Assembly (NCBI RefSeq): GCF_003056055.1 | Contig: NZ_PYFP01000001.1 | Location: forward strand, 1,612,001-1,676,000 | Source of the DNA: Glaciimonas sp. PCH181 | GTDB taxonomy: Bacteria; Pseudomonadota; Gammaproteobacteria; Burkholderiales; Burkholderiaceae_D | Length of the DNA stretch: 64,000 nucleotides | Reading direction: 5' to 3' | Part shown: positions 44,741 through 52,774 of the stretch, in pieces | Layout of the letters: each line of letters opens with the position of its first letter | Position numbering within the stretch: position 1 is the stretch's first letter | The notes under the pieces: generated by a model | What the model was told of the DNA's origin: nothing | Database searches by the model: none | The model's input: only the letters and a program-made list of their open reading frames with translations | Translations under genes and position numbers: made by a program

Positions 44741-44773
44741 AAAAAAAACTACGAGCGGCTCGACACCGCCCGT
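44741..44773 (-). terminator. Intrinsic terminator between the DUF1302 and RND genes
   Basis: On the minus strand ACGGGCGG pairs with CCGCTCGT (one G-T wobble) around a 7-base loop, followed two bases later by eight T. It lies right after the DUF1302 stop. It may end a DUF1329-DUF1302 transcript or act as an attenuator that makes these outer-membrane genes more abundant than the rest of the operon. Confidence 0.65.
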
Positions 44774-44788
44774 ACCGTATCTATAGTG

Positions 44789-46618
44789 CTAGAAGTTCCG
44801 GGTCGCAAAAAAACCAATAAAGTTTCTGTCAAAGTAAGGCTGTGATAGCTGGTTACCACCATAGTAAAGCGTCAGGTTTACCCCTGCCTGCCATACCGAT
44901 GGATTCTGATTAAACAGAACGTAGAAGTTCAACGACTTGGCGCCTTGCAGATAATTTGCCGAGAATGTGGGTGTATATCCATATAGGGCATCGTAAAACG
45001 TCACGCCTGGTGTGACAGCCCATCCAGGAATCAGCGAACCATCGTAAGTCCAATTGAAGTCCAGCGTGGCTCCCACAGAATCCGACGTACCTTGACCGGT
45101 CACGACTGGATAGCCCAATGCAGCATTATTGGTAAGCCATGTCTGATAACCTGCATCTGTGAGTTGATAAACCGACTGACCATTCAGTGTGCTATTAATC
45201 GGTTTGTTGGGGTTCACGCCTGGGTACTTGATGTAGGTCAGCTCCGCCGTAAACGTGGCGGCGTCTGCACCGATCAGCTTCAGTTGCGGAAACGTACTTT
45301 TAGTGAGGATGATCTGCGCATTGATATCAAATTGATATTTCTTATTATCTTTGTAGGCTGCACACTGCCCACTCGCCAGGTTCGTGTTCGCATCGGCCGG
45401 CGCGCCTGCCAGGAAACATCCCGACAATGCAACAGCATCCCGCGGACGGTAGGACAACTCCGTTCCGATCGCCCAATCGCCGATAGGGAAGTTCGCACTT
45501 ACACCAAAGAGTTGTCTCCGTTGCAAATAGTTAAATTGTCCAGACGACTCCAAGCTGGCGTAAGACAGAACGGGTGATTTATCCGTGTAGTTCTCGTAAT
45601 AAAGCGCATAACTGATATTCTGTCCGGGAGGCGTATATCCCAAACGCGCACCGAACTGCGGTGTGTTGGCGGGGTTAACCGTGGTATACGGCACGCCGGC
45701 CAAATTCGGATATTTTCCGTTGAGAATGTCCTGATTGATCCCTCCGATAATCCCCTGATTACGCGAATTCAAGCCACTGCCCCGCGCAATCGAACCCGCG
45801 TCGACGCCGCTCACATTGAAATTGGTGGCGTTGAATACGCCTGGTTGCGCACCGTGCAAATACACGTCCGACACTGAAAAGTAAGTTCCCACAGGCGGGT
45901 AGCGATTCGCATTCCAGCGAAACTGCACGTAGGCTTCCGTTGAGAACCCGCCGGGCAATCCGCTAGCGAATTCAAGCATAGGCGCAGGAATGAGGGCTTG
46001 CTTGAGTTGCGTGCCCGGGACCAATAATTTTTGAATGTCGACAGAGTTTGTCGCATTAATACCGCCAGAGGCAAAATAACTCTCGCCCCAATTGATTACC
46101 TGGTTTCCAAAACGCAGATGCGAGCGCTGATTGCCAATCTCAAACTCTTTTTGAATCCAAAGATCGAGCAACTGGACGCTCGACACGACGTATCCTTCTG
46201 CAGAACTGGACAGCTCCGTGCGATTGGTATGTCCAGCCGCAAAATCGTACATCCCGGTACCACGAATAAGGAATTTCATCCCTTGTTGCGGCGCTGTAAC
46301 GAAGAGTTCCGAGGTGCCACTGATGAAACCCGTAAAAAGCTGACCCCGTTTATAGTTCAGATTACCATCGTCACCATTGGCCCACTGAGCAGTGTTTGCA
46401 CTCGCTCCACAGCCAAATGAATTGGGATCTCCGGTACGGGAGCAGCTCGGATTTTTCATCCGAATTCCAGCTCCAGCGGTGATATTCGACACCCATGCCG
46501 ACTGAATTGGTCCAAATTCAGTATCAACAGCGTAGTTAGCCGCATAGGTCGGCATACACGCCAGCGTGCCACACAAGGCTGTAATTGCTGCCCCGATGCA
46601 TTTATTTTTCATTTTCAC
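44789..46618 (-). CDS. DUF1302 outer-membrane protein
   Basis: The product has 609 residues. A signal peptide ends near MPTYAANYAVD. The mature protein shows alternating amphipathic strands, aromatic-rich turns, and a C-terminal Phe (FFATRNF) as in outer-membrane barrels. Pieces such as FGNQVINWGESYFASGGIN and QLKQALIPAPMLEFASGLPG are familiar from DUF1302 proteins. No function is established; co-occurrence with DUF1329 and RND genes suggests passage of hydrophobic substrate through the outer membrane. Confidence 0.85.
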   Translation of the reverse strand: MKMKNKCIGAAITALCGTLACMPTYAANYAVDTEFGPIQSAWVSNITAGAGIRMKNPSCSRTGDPNSFGCGASANTAQWANGDDGNLNYKRGQLFTGFISGTSELFVTAPQQGMKFLIRGTGMYDFAAGHTNRTELSSSAEGYVVSSVQLLDLWIQKEFEIGNQRSHLRFGNQVINWGESYFASGGINATNSVDIQKLLVPGTQLKQALIPAPMLEFASGLPGGFSTEAYVQFRWNANRYPPVGTYFSVSDVYLHGAQPGVFNATNFNVSGVDAGSIARGSGLNSRNQGIIGGINQDILNGKYPNLAGVPYTTVNPANTPQFGARLGYTPPGQNISYALYYENYTDKSPVLSYASLESSGQFNYLQRRQLFGVSANFPIGDWAIGTELSYRPRDAVALSGCFLAGAPADANTNLASGQCAAYKDNKKYQFDINAQIILTKSTFPQLKLIGADAATFTAELTYIKYPGVNPNKPINSTLNGQSVYQLTDAGYQTWLTNNAALGYPVVTGQGTSDSVGATLDFNWTYDGSLIPGWAVTPGVTFYDALYGYTPTFSANYLQGAKSLNFYVLFNQNPSVWQAGVNLTLYYGGNQLSQPYFDRNFIGFFATRNF

Positions 46619-46704
46619 CCCTGAAAAGGAAATCCAGTGCCATCACTCGACACAGTCATTGCTCGTAATTGCGTTTGAACGGCATGTCGGTCAAGCTAAC
46701 TAGC

Positions 46705-48087
46705 TCATCGATCGCTGGTCGCGCCGAGACTTTCGCTTGTATAGAAATTTTCCATGAGTCGCTTATCTTGGTACTCCGGCGGATAGAAGCGCATATCTTT
46801 TCCCAAACCGACCGTACTCATATCAAATACATATCGACCGTTCTGAAGATCGGTATAGATCGAGGCAGAAGGGGCACAAGAATTAATTTCCCATTCCGGC
46901 GTGATGAAATTTTCTTTGGATTTCCAGATTTTTCCTTGAGTGTCGTAATCATCGCCAATACTGACGATCCAGCTGTCTTCATCAATGTACAAAGTCTTCT
47001 TGGGCGTGGCGTGGCGCTCGCCTTCCTTAACTGTCCCCTCGATTTCCCACATGCGGTGCAATTCGTAACGGCGCATCTTTGGATCGATAAACATCGGGCC
47101 TGTGATGGTGCTTACTTTGGTGTCAAACCGTTGCATTGCGTAGGAGTTATAAGGAACATAGACTTCCTTTTTTCCAATTAACTTCCAGGTAAAGCGGTCC
47201 GGGCTACCGGTAAATACCCACGTCGTATCTGCCGGATATTGATTCTCAAATCCGATCAGTGGTGCATCGTAAGAGTAAGCCGGTAGGCGACGGACGCGAC
47301 GTTGTCCGGTGAAATAGTAAAAACTGTCTGTTTTCTTCGTGTAGTAAAAACGTTGAATGAGAGCCTGGCCTGCCAGCGATGCGGGTTTTAAGTAACCGTA
47401 GTAAAAAGCAGTCATCAAACCTTGTTCATCCTGAGGCGAGTGCCCCCCAGGCTTGGCCCACGGGTAGTACTGAATTTGATTCCATTCAGCAACAATCGGT
47501 ATGTCGGATCCAGGTCTTGGACTGACGTAGGTCGTCGCACCTGGCCATTCAATTCCAACGCCCATGTAATGCACTAACCAGTTCCACATCACCTGAATGC
47601 CGTCTTTAGGAATTGGAAATGGTACGCTAGGCAAGGACGCGCTTTCGAGAGACCATTGATCCTTTCCTATCGCGGCTTTGAGCGCAGAATCTTTAGTATT
47701 TTTCTCGACGAAGTCTGGAACAGCACAGTTCCGGTGTGTCGGGTACACAGGCATCGTGTATCCCTTGATTTTCTTCAAGGTTTCAATCTGGCCCGCTGAT
47801 AGCTTGTCGGCGTACTTGTCGACATTGCTGGCATCGATCACAAACAACGGCTTCTCCGCCTTGTGCGTCCAATATTCTTCACGTAGCTTCCCGTATGTCC
47901 AGCCTGCTGCTGGCTTATCGACTCCGCCAAATGCCGGAATCGACCCATCGTGGTTCGCCGCCTTTTCAGCGCCCACGGAGGTCAGATCCTGACCGAGCCT
48001 GGCAACCTCTCCCGGCGTGACCGCTCCTGCCCCTGCGGACAGAAAGCTCGAAATCGTAAGCGTGACTACTGCGCGCCGAATCTTCAT
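46705..48087 (-). CDS. DUF1329 outer-membrane-associated lipid-type protein
   Basis: The product has 460 residues from the ATG at 48087 after GAGGGAGCC; the open frame runs on to 48159. A signal peptide (TISSFLSAGAGAVTP) is clear. DUF1329 pieces include VARLGQDLTSVGAEKAANHD, VYPTHRNCAVPDFV and GSPDRFTWKLIGKKEVYVPY. The fold is thought to resemble lipoprotein carriers of the LolB kind. It always seems to travel with DUF1302; here it is directly upstream in the same transcript. Confidence 0.85.
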   Translation of the reverse strand: MKIRRAVVTLTISSFLSAGAGAVTPGEVARLGQDLTSVGAEKAANHDGSIPAFGGVDKPAAGWTYGKLREEYWTHKAEKPLFVIDASNVDKYADKLSAGQIETLKKIKGYTMPVYPTHRNCAVPDFVEKNTKDSALKAAIGKDQWSLESASLPSVPFPIPKDGIQVMWNWLVHYMGVGIEWPGATTYVSPRPGSDIPIVAEWNQIQYYPWAKPGGHSPQDEQGLMTAFYYGYLKPASLAGQALIQRFYYTKKTDSFYYFTGQRRVRRLPAYSYDAPLIGFENQYPADTTWVFTGSPDRFTWKLIGKKEVYVPYNSYAMQRFDTKVSTITGPMFIDPKMRRYELHRMWEIEGTVKEGERHATPKKTLYIDEDSWIVSIGDDYDTQGKIWKSKENFITPEWEINSCAPSASIYTDLQNGRYVFDMSTVGLGKDMRFYPPEYQDKRLMENFYTSESLGATSDR

Positions 48088-48127
48088 ATACAAGGCTCCC
48101 TCAGAACGTGCGTTATGCCAATTAAAA

Positions 48128-48628
48128 CTACAAAAAAGTGGTCTGCGCCACAAATCCATGTATTTTTTTTACGAAGCTAGTGTTACGCGTTTCGAAGATG
48201 GACATCACGCCGCTGACGTCGTCAACGGCGCGTTTGAGCGCTCGCTCTGCACCCCGTATCTTTGGCACCAAGACTGTATTGTCGACGTCGGCGGCTGTGT
48301 AGATTCGGCCCGCGACTACGAACCGACGGATAATCTTTTGCCCCTTGGGGGTTATCAGATCAATTGCGACAAAACGCTTATTTCGGGACTTTGGCTCACA
48401 CCATAATGATCTGTCGTTGCGAAGAAGATGCCGGCACCGCAGGGAATCACCATCGCGTTGGCTAGAACGTTCCGGAGGTTCCATCTTAATGACGTCTACA
48501 CCAGACTCTCCTAATGTCTTCGCCGCGAAGGGGCCCACGATGAGCTGCCCTGGTTCGATTACTTTGAGGCCCACGAGCGCTATCGCGGATGGTGTTCCGG
48601 CATCTGGAAGCTCGCGGTAGGCTGTCAT
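48128..48628 (-). pseudogene. CoA-transferase family III, N-terminal remnant
   Basis: The frame is open for 166 codons. It begins like the family (ALVGLKVIEPGQLIVGPFAA, GVDVIKMEPPE, then RNKRFVAIDLITPKGQKIIR) but loses the similarity after about residue 110, and is far shorter than the usual 400 residues. It stands first in the long minus-strand operon, about 130 bases after the promoter. Probably a remnant left when the operon was assembled. Confidence 0.7.
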
Positions 48629-48696
48629 AGCGCCCTCAACCCTGCGATGCGTCCATCGTGCAGTTCATTCATATCCTGGTCGTTCAGCAATCGCAT
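48625..48696 (-). CDS. Possible 23-residue leader ORF
   Basis: MRLLNDQDMNELHDGRIAGL plus three residues is read between the promoter at 48766 and the CoA-transferase remnant. Its stop overlaps the next start (ATGA), as in coupled translation. It could be a leader peptide or the tail of a lost gene. Low support. Confidence 0.25.
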   Translation of the reverse strand: MRLLNDQDMNELHDGRIAGLRAL

Positions 48697-48765
48697 GCGC
48701 TAAGCCTCGAAAATGATATTTATGTGGAGCGGTTGAACAAGTTTTGATCGCCCTTTTTTTTATTA

Positions 48766-48793
48766 ATTATACGTACAACTAATTTAGTGTCAA
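48766..48793 (-). promoter_or_regulatory. Consensus promoter of the DUF1329-RND-Mo hydroxylase operon
   Basis: On the minus strand TTGACA (48793-48788), 16 bases, TATAAT (48771-48766), a perfect consensus pair. The spacer holds the dyad ACTAAATTAGT (48778-48788), an operator-like site between -35 and -10. The sequence is nearly the same as the promoter at 27365-27392. Confidence 0.8.
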
Positions 48794-48885
48794 TCGAAAA
48801 TAAAAAAAATTTAGTTCTGTGGTAAGAACCGCCAAGAGGCGACTTCCTTTATGCCCACTAAGCCCTCCTTACCCAAGCCGCGCAG

Positions 48886-48938
48886 GTTCTGCCGCATTAG
48901 CCGAGCCATCGGCCCGGATCAGGTAGACGTTGGCGCCT
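48886..48938 (+). mobile_element. Isolated end of an IS6-family element
   Basis: GGTTCTGCCGCATTAGCCGA begins at about 48885 and resembles the IS6 terminus at 11894. The 42 bases 48896-48937 are an exact inverted copy of 12579-12620, the transposase-start end of the decayed IS6 copy. The similarity stops at the sequence before the transposase ATG. It is a solo end, showing that the same element once lay here. Confidence 0.7.
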
Positions 48939-49001
48939 GAAGCTCATCGGCATGAAATGGCGACACCTCGTTTGCGTCCGCCGGTTCCATGGTCATGTCA
49001 G

Positions 49002-50051
49002 TCACAGCGCCAATTCGTCTAGCGGCGCCTGCCCTGCCAGATCGGCATCCGAATGGTCTTCGAGCGCTAACGGCGAGAAAGAAATCGGCACGTGTCGCGT
49101 GCGATTGACCGTCAGGCTGAAGATGTCGAAACGGTTGTAGTAGCCAACCACGTCATGAAATTGCTTGGGCTCGACGCAATCCGCGATATCGATGTCGCCA
49201 TACAGGATTCCCTCTTCGTCTTGCAGCGATTGGCCGATCTGCTTTCCGTTGGGAGCGATGAACATCGACACCGAGCGCGGCGTGTTGTCGAGGATCTCGG
49301 CCACCGTATCATCCATATCGACCAGATAATCCCGCATGGCTTGGTCCATGAACCCTGAGCTGACAATGCCGAATGCCTTGGCCTCGAACGAATGTGCGCC
49401 TGCGCGAATCCGCACCGCCGCAGCGATGTCGTAGTTTGATGCCCACGGATTGGGTTTCTCGGTGGGCCAAATCGGTGGCCAGGACGAGATATGTACTTGT
49501 TCGCCCTGCGCCATCAAGCTGTAGCGCGCCAGCGGATTGGTGTTCTCGCCGCAGATGAGCGCGCCGATCTTGCCGAGACGTGTGTCGCACACCTTCAGGC
49601 CCGCCCCATCGCCCGGTGCCCACACCAGCTTTTCAAAGTAGGTGGGCACCAGCTTGCGGTGATGATTCAGCACTTCGCCCTCGTCGGATATCAACATGTT
49701 GCTGTTCCACAGTCCGCCGACGCTCACCGGATTGATCTCGCTGATCCCGATGGAGACGAAGATCCCGTGCTTGCGTGCCTCCTGCGCGATGCGTTGCATC
49801 TGTGCGCCGTTCGCCAGAACCGAGTTGGCTGCCATCTTGCGGAACATCGCATGGTTGTAGATGGGTGCCCACACGGCGGCCCAGACCGGAAAGGCGGGAA
49901 TGAACGCCTCCGGTAACACGATCAGGTCGGCGCCGTTGCGCGCTGCCTCGCCGATCAAACTACAGACCTTGTCGGTAGTGGCGTCGCGGTTGAGGAATAC
50001 CGGCGCCGCGTGGACAGTTGCGGCTTTGAATTTCGGGTAGGTCAGCATCAT
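49002..50051 (-). CDS. Nitrilase
   Basis: The product has 349 residues from the ATG at 50051, seven bases after GGAG. The catalytic triad is Glu in LIVLPEAFIP, Lys in NHHRKLVPTYFEKLVW, and Cys in GALICGENTNPLARYSLM. The last segment is typical of arylacetonitrilase and aliphatic nitrilases, which convert nitriles to carboxylic acids and ammonia. A LysR gene is divergent from it and is the likely regulator. The substrate is unknown; cyanopyridine-type nitriles would suit the island but this is speculation. Confidence 0.87.
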   Translation of the reverse strand: MMLTYPKFKAATVHAAPVFLNRDATTDKVCSLIGEAARNGADLIVLPEAFIPAFPVWAAVWAPIYNHAMFRKMAANSVLANGAQMQRIAQEARKHGIFVSIGISEINPVSVGGLWNSNMLISDEGEVLNHHRKLVPTYFEKLVWAPGDGAGLKVCDTRLGKIGALICGENTNPLARYSLMAQGEQVHISSWPPIWPTEKPNPWASNYDIAAAVRIRAGAHSFEAKAFGIVSSGFMDQAMRDYLVDMDDTVAEILDNTPRSVSMFIAPNGKQIGQSLQDEEGILYGDIDIADCVEPKQFHDVVGYYNRFDIFSLTVNRTRHVPISFSPLALEDHSDADLAGQAPLDELAL

Positions 50052-50287
50052 GATCTCCATCGAGTTGTTTGATCGTGATGCACGTTAGCACCGGACGCCG
50101 CCACGCGATATTCCAAAAAATCGCAATCCACTGTGCGTATTTTCACGCTACCGAACGGTGCAAACACCCTCGGCGTGATGCTGGCATGGCGTTTGCCTGT
50201 TGCGTGGGAACAGGATAAACCCTACCATCTCGTACGGCGGTCGTCCATCGAGCGCGTCCTTACCTGAGCATCGATTATGGAGACCAT

Positions 50288-51190
50288 ATGCAGTTTCAAA
50301 ATCTTAACTGGGATGACCTGAAGGTCTTTCTCGACGTCGCCCGCGCGGGCAATATTTCGAAGTCTGCCAAACGGCTGCACATCGACCACTCGACCGCCAG
50401 TCGCCGCATTTCACAGCTCGAATTGGCGCTGGGTTCGAGCCTTTTCGAGCGCAGCCGTACCGGCCTGATACTGAATGAACTCGGGGGCCGCCTGCTCAGC
50501 CATGTGGAGGCTATCGAAAGCAATATCCTGGCGATCGGGGATGCCGTCGGTGCCAAGGAACTGGCTCATTCTGGCACGGTCAGGATCGGCACGATGGAAG
50601 GGATTGCGTCGCTGTATTTCGCGGAGCGCTTCATGGCGCTCCAACAGCGCTGCAGCGCTTTGAAAATTGAATTGATCACGTCGCCCCAACTGCTGCACGT
50701 TACCCGCCGCGAGGCCGATATCTTCATCAGTTTCTTCCGGCCTGAAGGACGCGGTATGGATTCCGAGAACATCGGCAAATTCCGCCTGCACCTGTACGGT
50801 GCAAAAGACTATCTCGATCAAGTTGGCACGCCTCATTGCCGGGCCGACTTAGGGGGACATAGGTTCGTCGGCTACATTCAGGACCTGATCCAGGTCGATA
50901 CCGTGCGTTGGCTAGACGAGGCAATTATCGCGCCGAACCTGGTTTTCAGGTCGAGCAGCATGATATCGCAAATGCATGCGGCAAGCAGCGGAATTGGCCT
51001 GGTCCTGCTGCCCACATTCGCCACTCCGGAAAAACTGGGGCTGATCCGGATTGAACTGTCCGACGTCCATATCGAGCGGGAGATTTGGCTTAGCGTGCAT
51101 CCCGACCTACGCTATATTCCACGAGTGAAAATGGTGGTCCAATATCTCGGGGATCAGGTACAGCGCGATGCCTCTTTCCTGCTGGGCTAA
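50288..51190 (+). CDS. LysR-family regulator, divergent from the nitrilase gene
   Basis: The product has 300 residues. The N-terminal helix-turn-helix is WDDLKVFLDVARAGNISKSA and LHIDHSTASRRISQLELALG, followed by the usual linker helix and a substrate-binding domain (GTVRIGTMEGIASLYFAERF; SSSMISQMHAASSGIGLVLL). Divergent placement with a 236-base gap is the classic arrangement for LysR control of the neighbour. The ligand is probably the nitrile or its acid (inference). Confidence 0.88.
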   Translation: MQFQNLNWDDLKVFLDVARAGNISKSAKRLHIDHSTASRRISQLELALGSSLFERSRTGLILNELGGRLLSHVEAIESNILAIGDAVGAKELAHSGTVRIGTMEGIASLYFAERFMALQQRCSALKIELITSPQLLHVTRREADIFISFFRPEGRGMDSENIGKFRLHLYGAKDYLDQVGTPHCRADLGGHRFVGYIQDLIQVDTVRWLDEAIIAPNLVFRSSSMISQMHAASSGIGLVLLPTFATPEKLGLIRIELSDVHIEREIWLSVHPDLRYIPRVKMVVQYLGDQVQRDASFLLG

Positions 51191-51624
51191 GCGGCCGCAA
51201 GACGTTGGGAATCTGTCGCGTTAGCAAGGACAGAGCCCCACGCCCGGCGTAGAGCCGCAATTGCGCTCACACATGGCCGCCAGTATGCGAGTGGACCTGA
51301 CGTCTTCGCAATTGCAGCTGGTGGTGCAGGCGCTGGCCGAACACGGCGACAAGGATGCAGCCAGGCGTGCGAACGAGGCCTTGGCCCAAGCTCTTGTTGT
51401 GAGGGAAAGAAAAAAATGAATCAGGTTTGAGGATGTTTTCAGAAGAAAGAAAATTCGCGCCGTTGATGATTCAAGATCAGGGCGGCTTGGCTGTCAGCGG
51501 TACGGCAGCGACTCTACACAGGCCTACATACATCTACTTCACGCCGTGTTTGTTCTGAGTGCAGGTAGCGTCTGCAAAAAATCGGCGAAATGGACTAAGT
51601 TTCAGTGGCAAGCAACAATCTCAC
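51191..51624. other. Gap between the LysR gene and the sugar-type transporter operon
   Basis: Apart from one short frame at 51273-51419 no gene is seen. The 14 bases TCTGTCGCGTTAGC at about 51212-51225 also occur at the IS6 end at 11898, so part of an IS6 terminus may lie here. Confidence 0.35.
51273..51419 (+). CDS. Possible 48-residue protein
   Basis: MAASMRVDLTSSQLQLVVQA then LAEHGDKDAARRANEALAQA is predicted to be helical and acidic-basic balanced, with a natural amino-acid mix. There is no strong ribosome site. It may be the remains of a longer gene. I do not recognise it. Confidence 0.3.
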   Translation: MAASMRVDLTSSQLQLVVQALAEHGDKDAARRANEALAQALVVRERKK

Positions 51625-51655
51625 AAAAAAGGGCAACTGCTGCTGCAGTTGCCCT
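51625..51655 (-). terminator. Strong intrinsic terminator of the sugar-type ABC operon
   Basis: On the minus strand an 11-bp perfect stem (AGGGCAACTGC and GCAGTTGCCCT) with a 4-base loop is followed by TTTTTT. It lies 75 bases after the stop of the binding-protein gene, the last gene of the operon. Confidence 0.92.
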
Positions 51656-51729
51656 TCCGTGTCAGCAAGGATGAGACCGGGTACCATCATTTGTATCTAT
51701 GGCACCGATGTCCGCAGCCATTACTTATT

Positions 51730-52731
51730 TCACTTCATCTCGCCGCCAAACACCGTTTTCTGGATTATCGGCAGTTGCTGTTGCAAGTTGTCTTTCGAGA
51801 CCACCACGATAGGCACGGTAATGGTTTTCTCAGGCGTCTTGCCAGCCAGATAGTCGATCAGGGCTTCCGCCGACTTCTCGCCCATCAAGTACGGCTGCTG
51901 CATGCCGGAGGCGACCAGCGTACCGTCCTGAATCATTTTGACGAAATCAGGGATACCGTCAAACGCTACCAATGCAACATCGTTTTGTTTGCGCGCCACG
52001 GACAGTGCGCGTGCAGCACCCAGACTTGGTACATCGGTCTGCACAAACACACCACGCAGATCAGGATGTGCCGTCACCATGTCCTGGACGAAACGGAAGG
52101 TTTCATCTGCGGTATAGCGCTGCATCTGGTTCAGGGCAACTTCTTTGATGCCGGCCTCCTTCATGGCACGACGAAAACCTTCGGTGCGCAGCTTGCCGTT
52201 TTGACGTGCCAATGAAATTGAGGAGATGCCGTAACCGCCCTTATCCCAGCCCTTTTTCTTCATCGCGTCGGCCAGCTTCTTGCCAGTTTCGTAAGCGCCC
52301 TTCTCATTGTCGGACCCGATGAAAGACACATAGTCACCGGAATTGGTGCCGATGTCGGCGATCACCACCGGAATTTTGGCGCGTGCCGCAAGCGTCAGCA
52401 CACTAGGTGCGGTGGAAGAATCGGTTGGCGAGATCACAATGCCTGCCACACCTTGGGCGATGGCATCCTGTGCGTTCTTCAACTGCACCGATGCATCGTT
52501 ACGCGAATCGAAGGTGGTGATCGTGCCGCCCTGCGCTTTGACGGTATCGGTGACGCCTTTGGACACCGCTCGCCAGAACGCCAGATCCATACCCGGCGTA
52601 AGGTAGGCAAAATTCTTGCCGGATAGTTGGGACTGGGCTTGGCTGGCCAGCGGCATCAGACAGCTCAGACCGAGGGCGGTGATACCTAACAGTTTCATGC
52701 TGCGGCGAATCAGTGTTTCAGTTGCTTTCAT
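51730..52731 (-). CDS. Periplasmic sugar-binding protein (RbsB type)
   Basis: The product has 333 residues. A signal peptide (LLGITALGLSCLMPLASQAQ) is clear. The mature protein has the type I binding-protein pattern: QDAIAQGVAGIVISPTDSST, PVVIADIGTNSGDYVSFIGS and DVALVAFDGIPDFVKMIQDG. These proteins bind ribose, xylose and similar ligands and deliver them to an RbsC/RbsA transporter, here encoded just upstream. The actual ligand cannot be read from sequence; the large gene at 55731 hints at apiose/apionate-type compounds. Confidence 0.87.
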   Translation of the reverse strand: MKATETLIRRSMKLLGITALGLSCLMPLASQAQSQLSGKNFAYLTPGMDLAFWRAVSKGVTDTVKAQGGTITTFDSRNDASVQLKNAQDAIAQGVAGIVISPTDSSTAPSVLTLAARAKIPVVIADIGTNSGDYVSFIGSDNEKGAYETGKKLADAMKKKGWDKGGYGISSISLARQNGKLRTEGFRRAMKEAGIKEVALNQMQRYTADETFRFVQDMVTAHPDLRGVFVQTDVPSLGAARALSVARKQNDVALVAFDGIPDFVKMIQDGTLVASGMQQPYLMGEKSAEALIDYLAGKTPEKTITVPIVVVSKDNLQQQLPIIQKTVFGGEMK

Positions 52732-52774
52732 GGTCTTCTCCAGAGGGTTTGACAGGCGTAAAAGGGATCGATGT

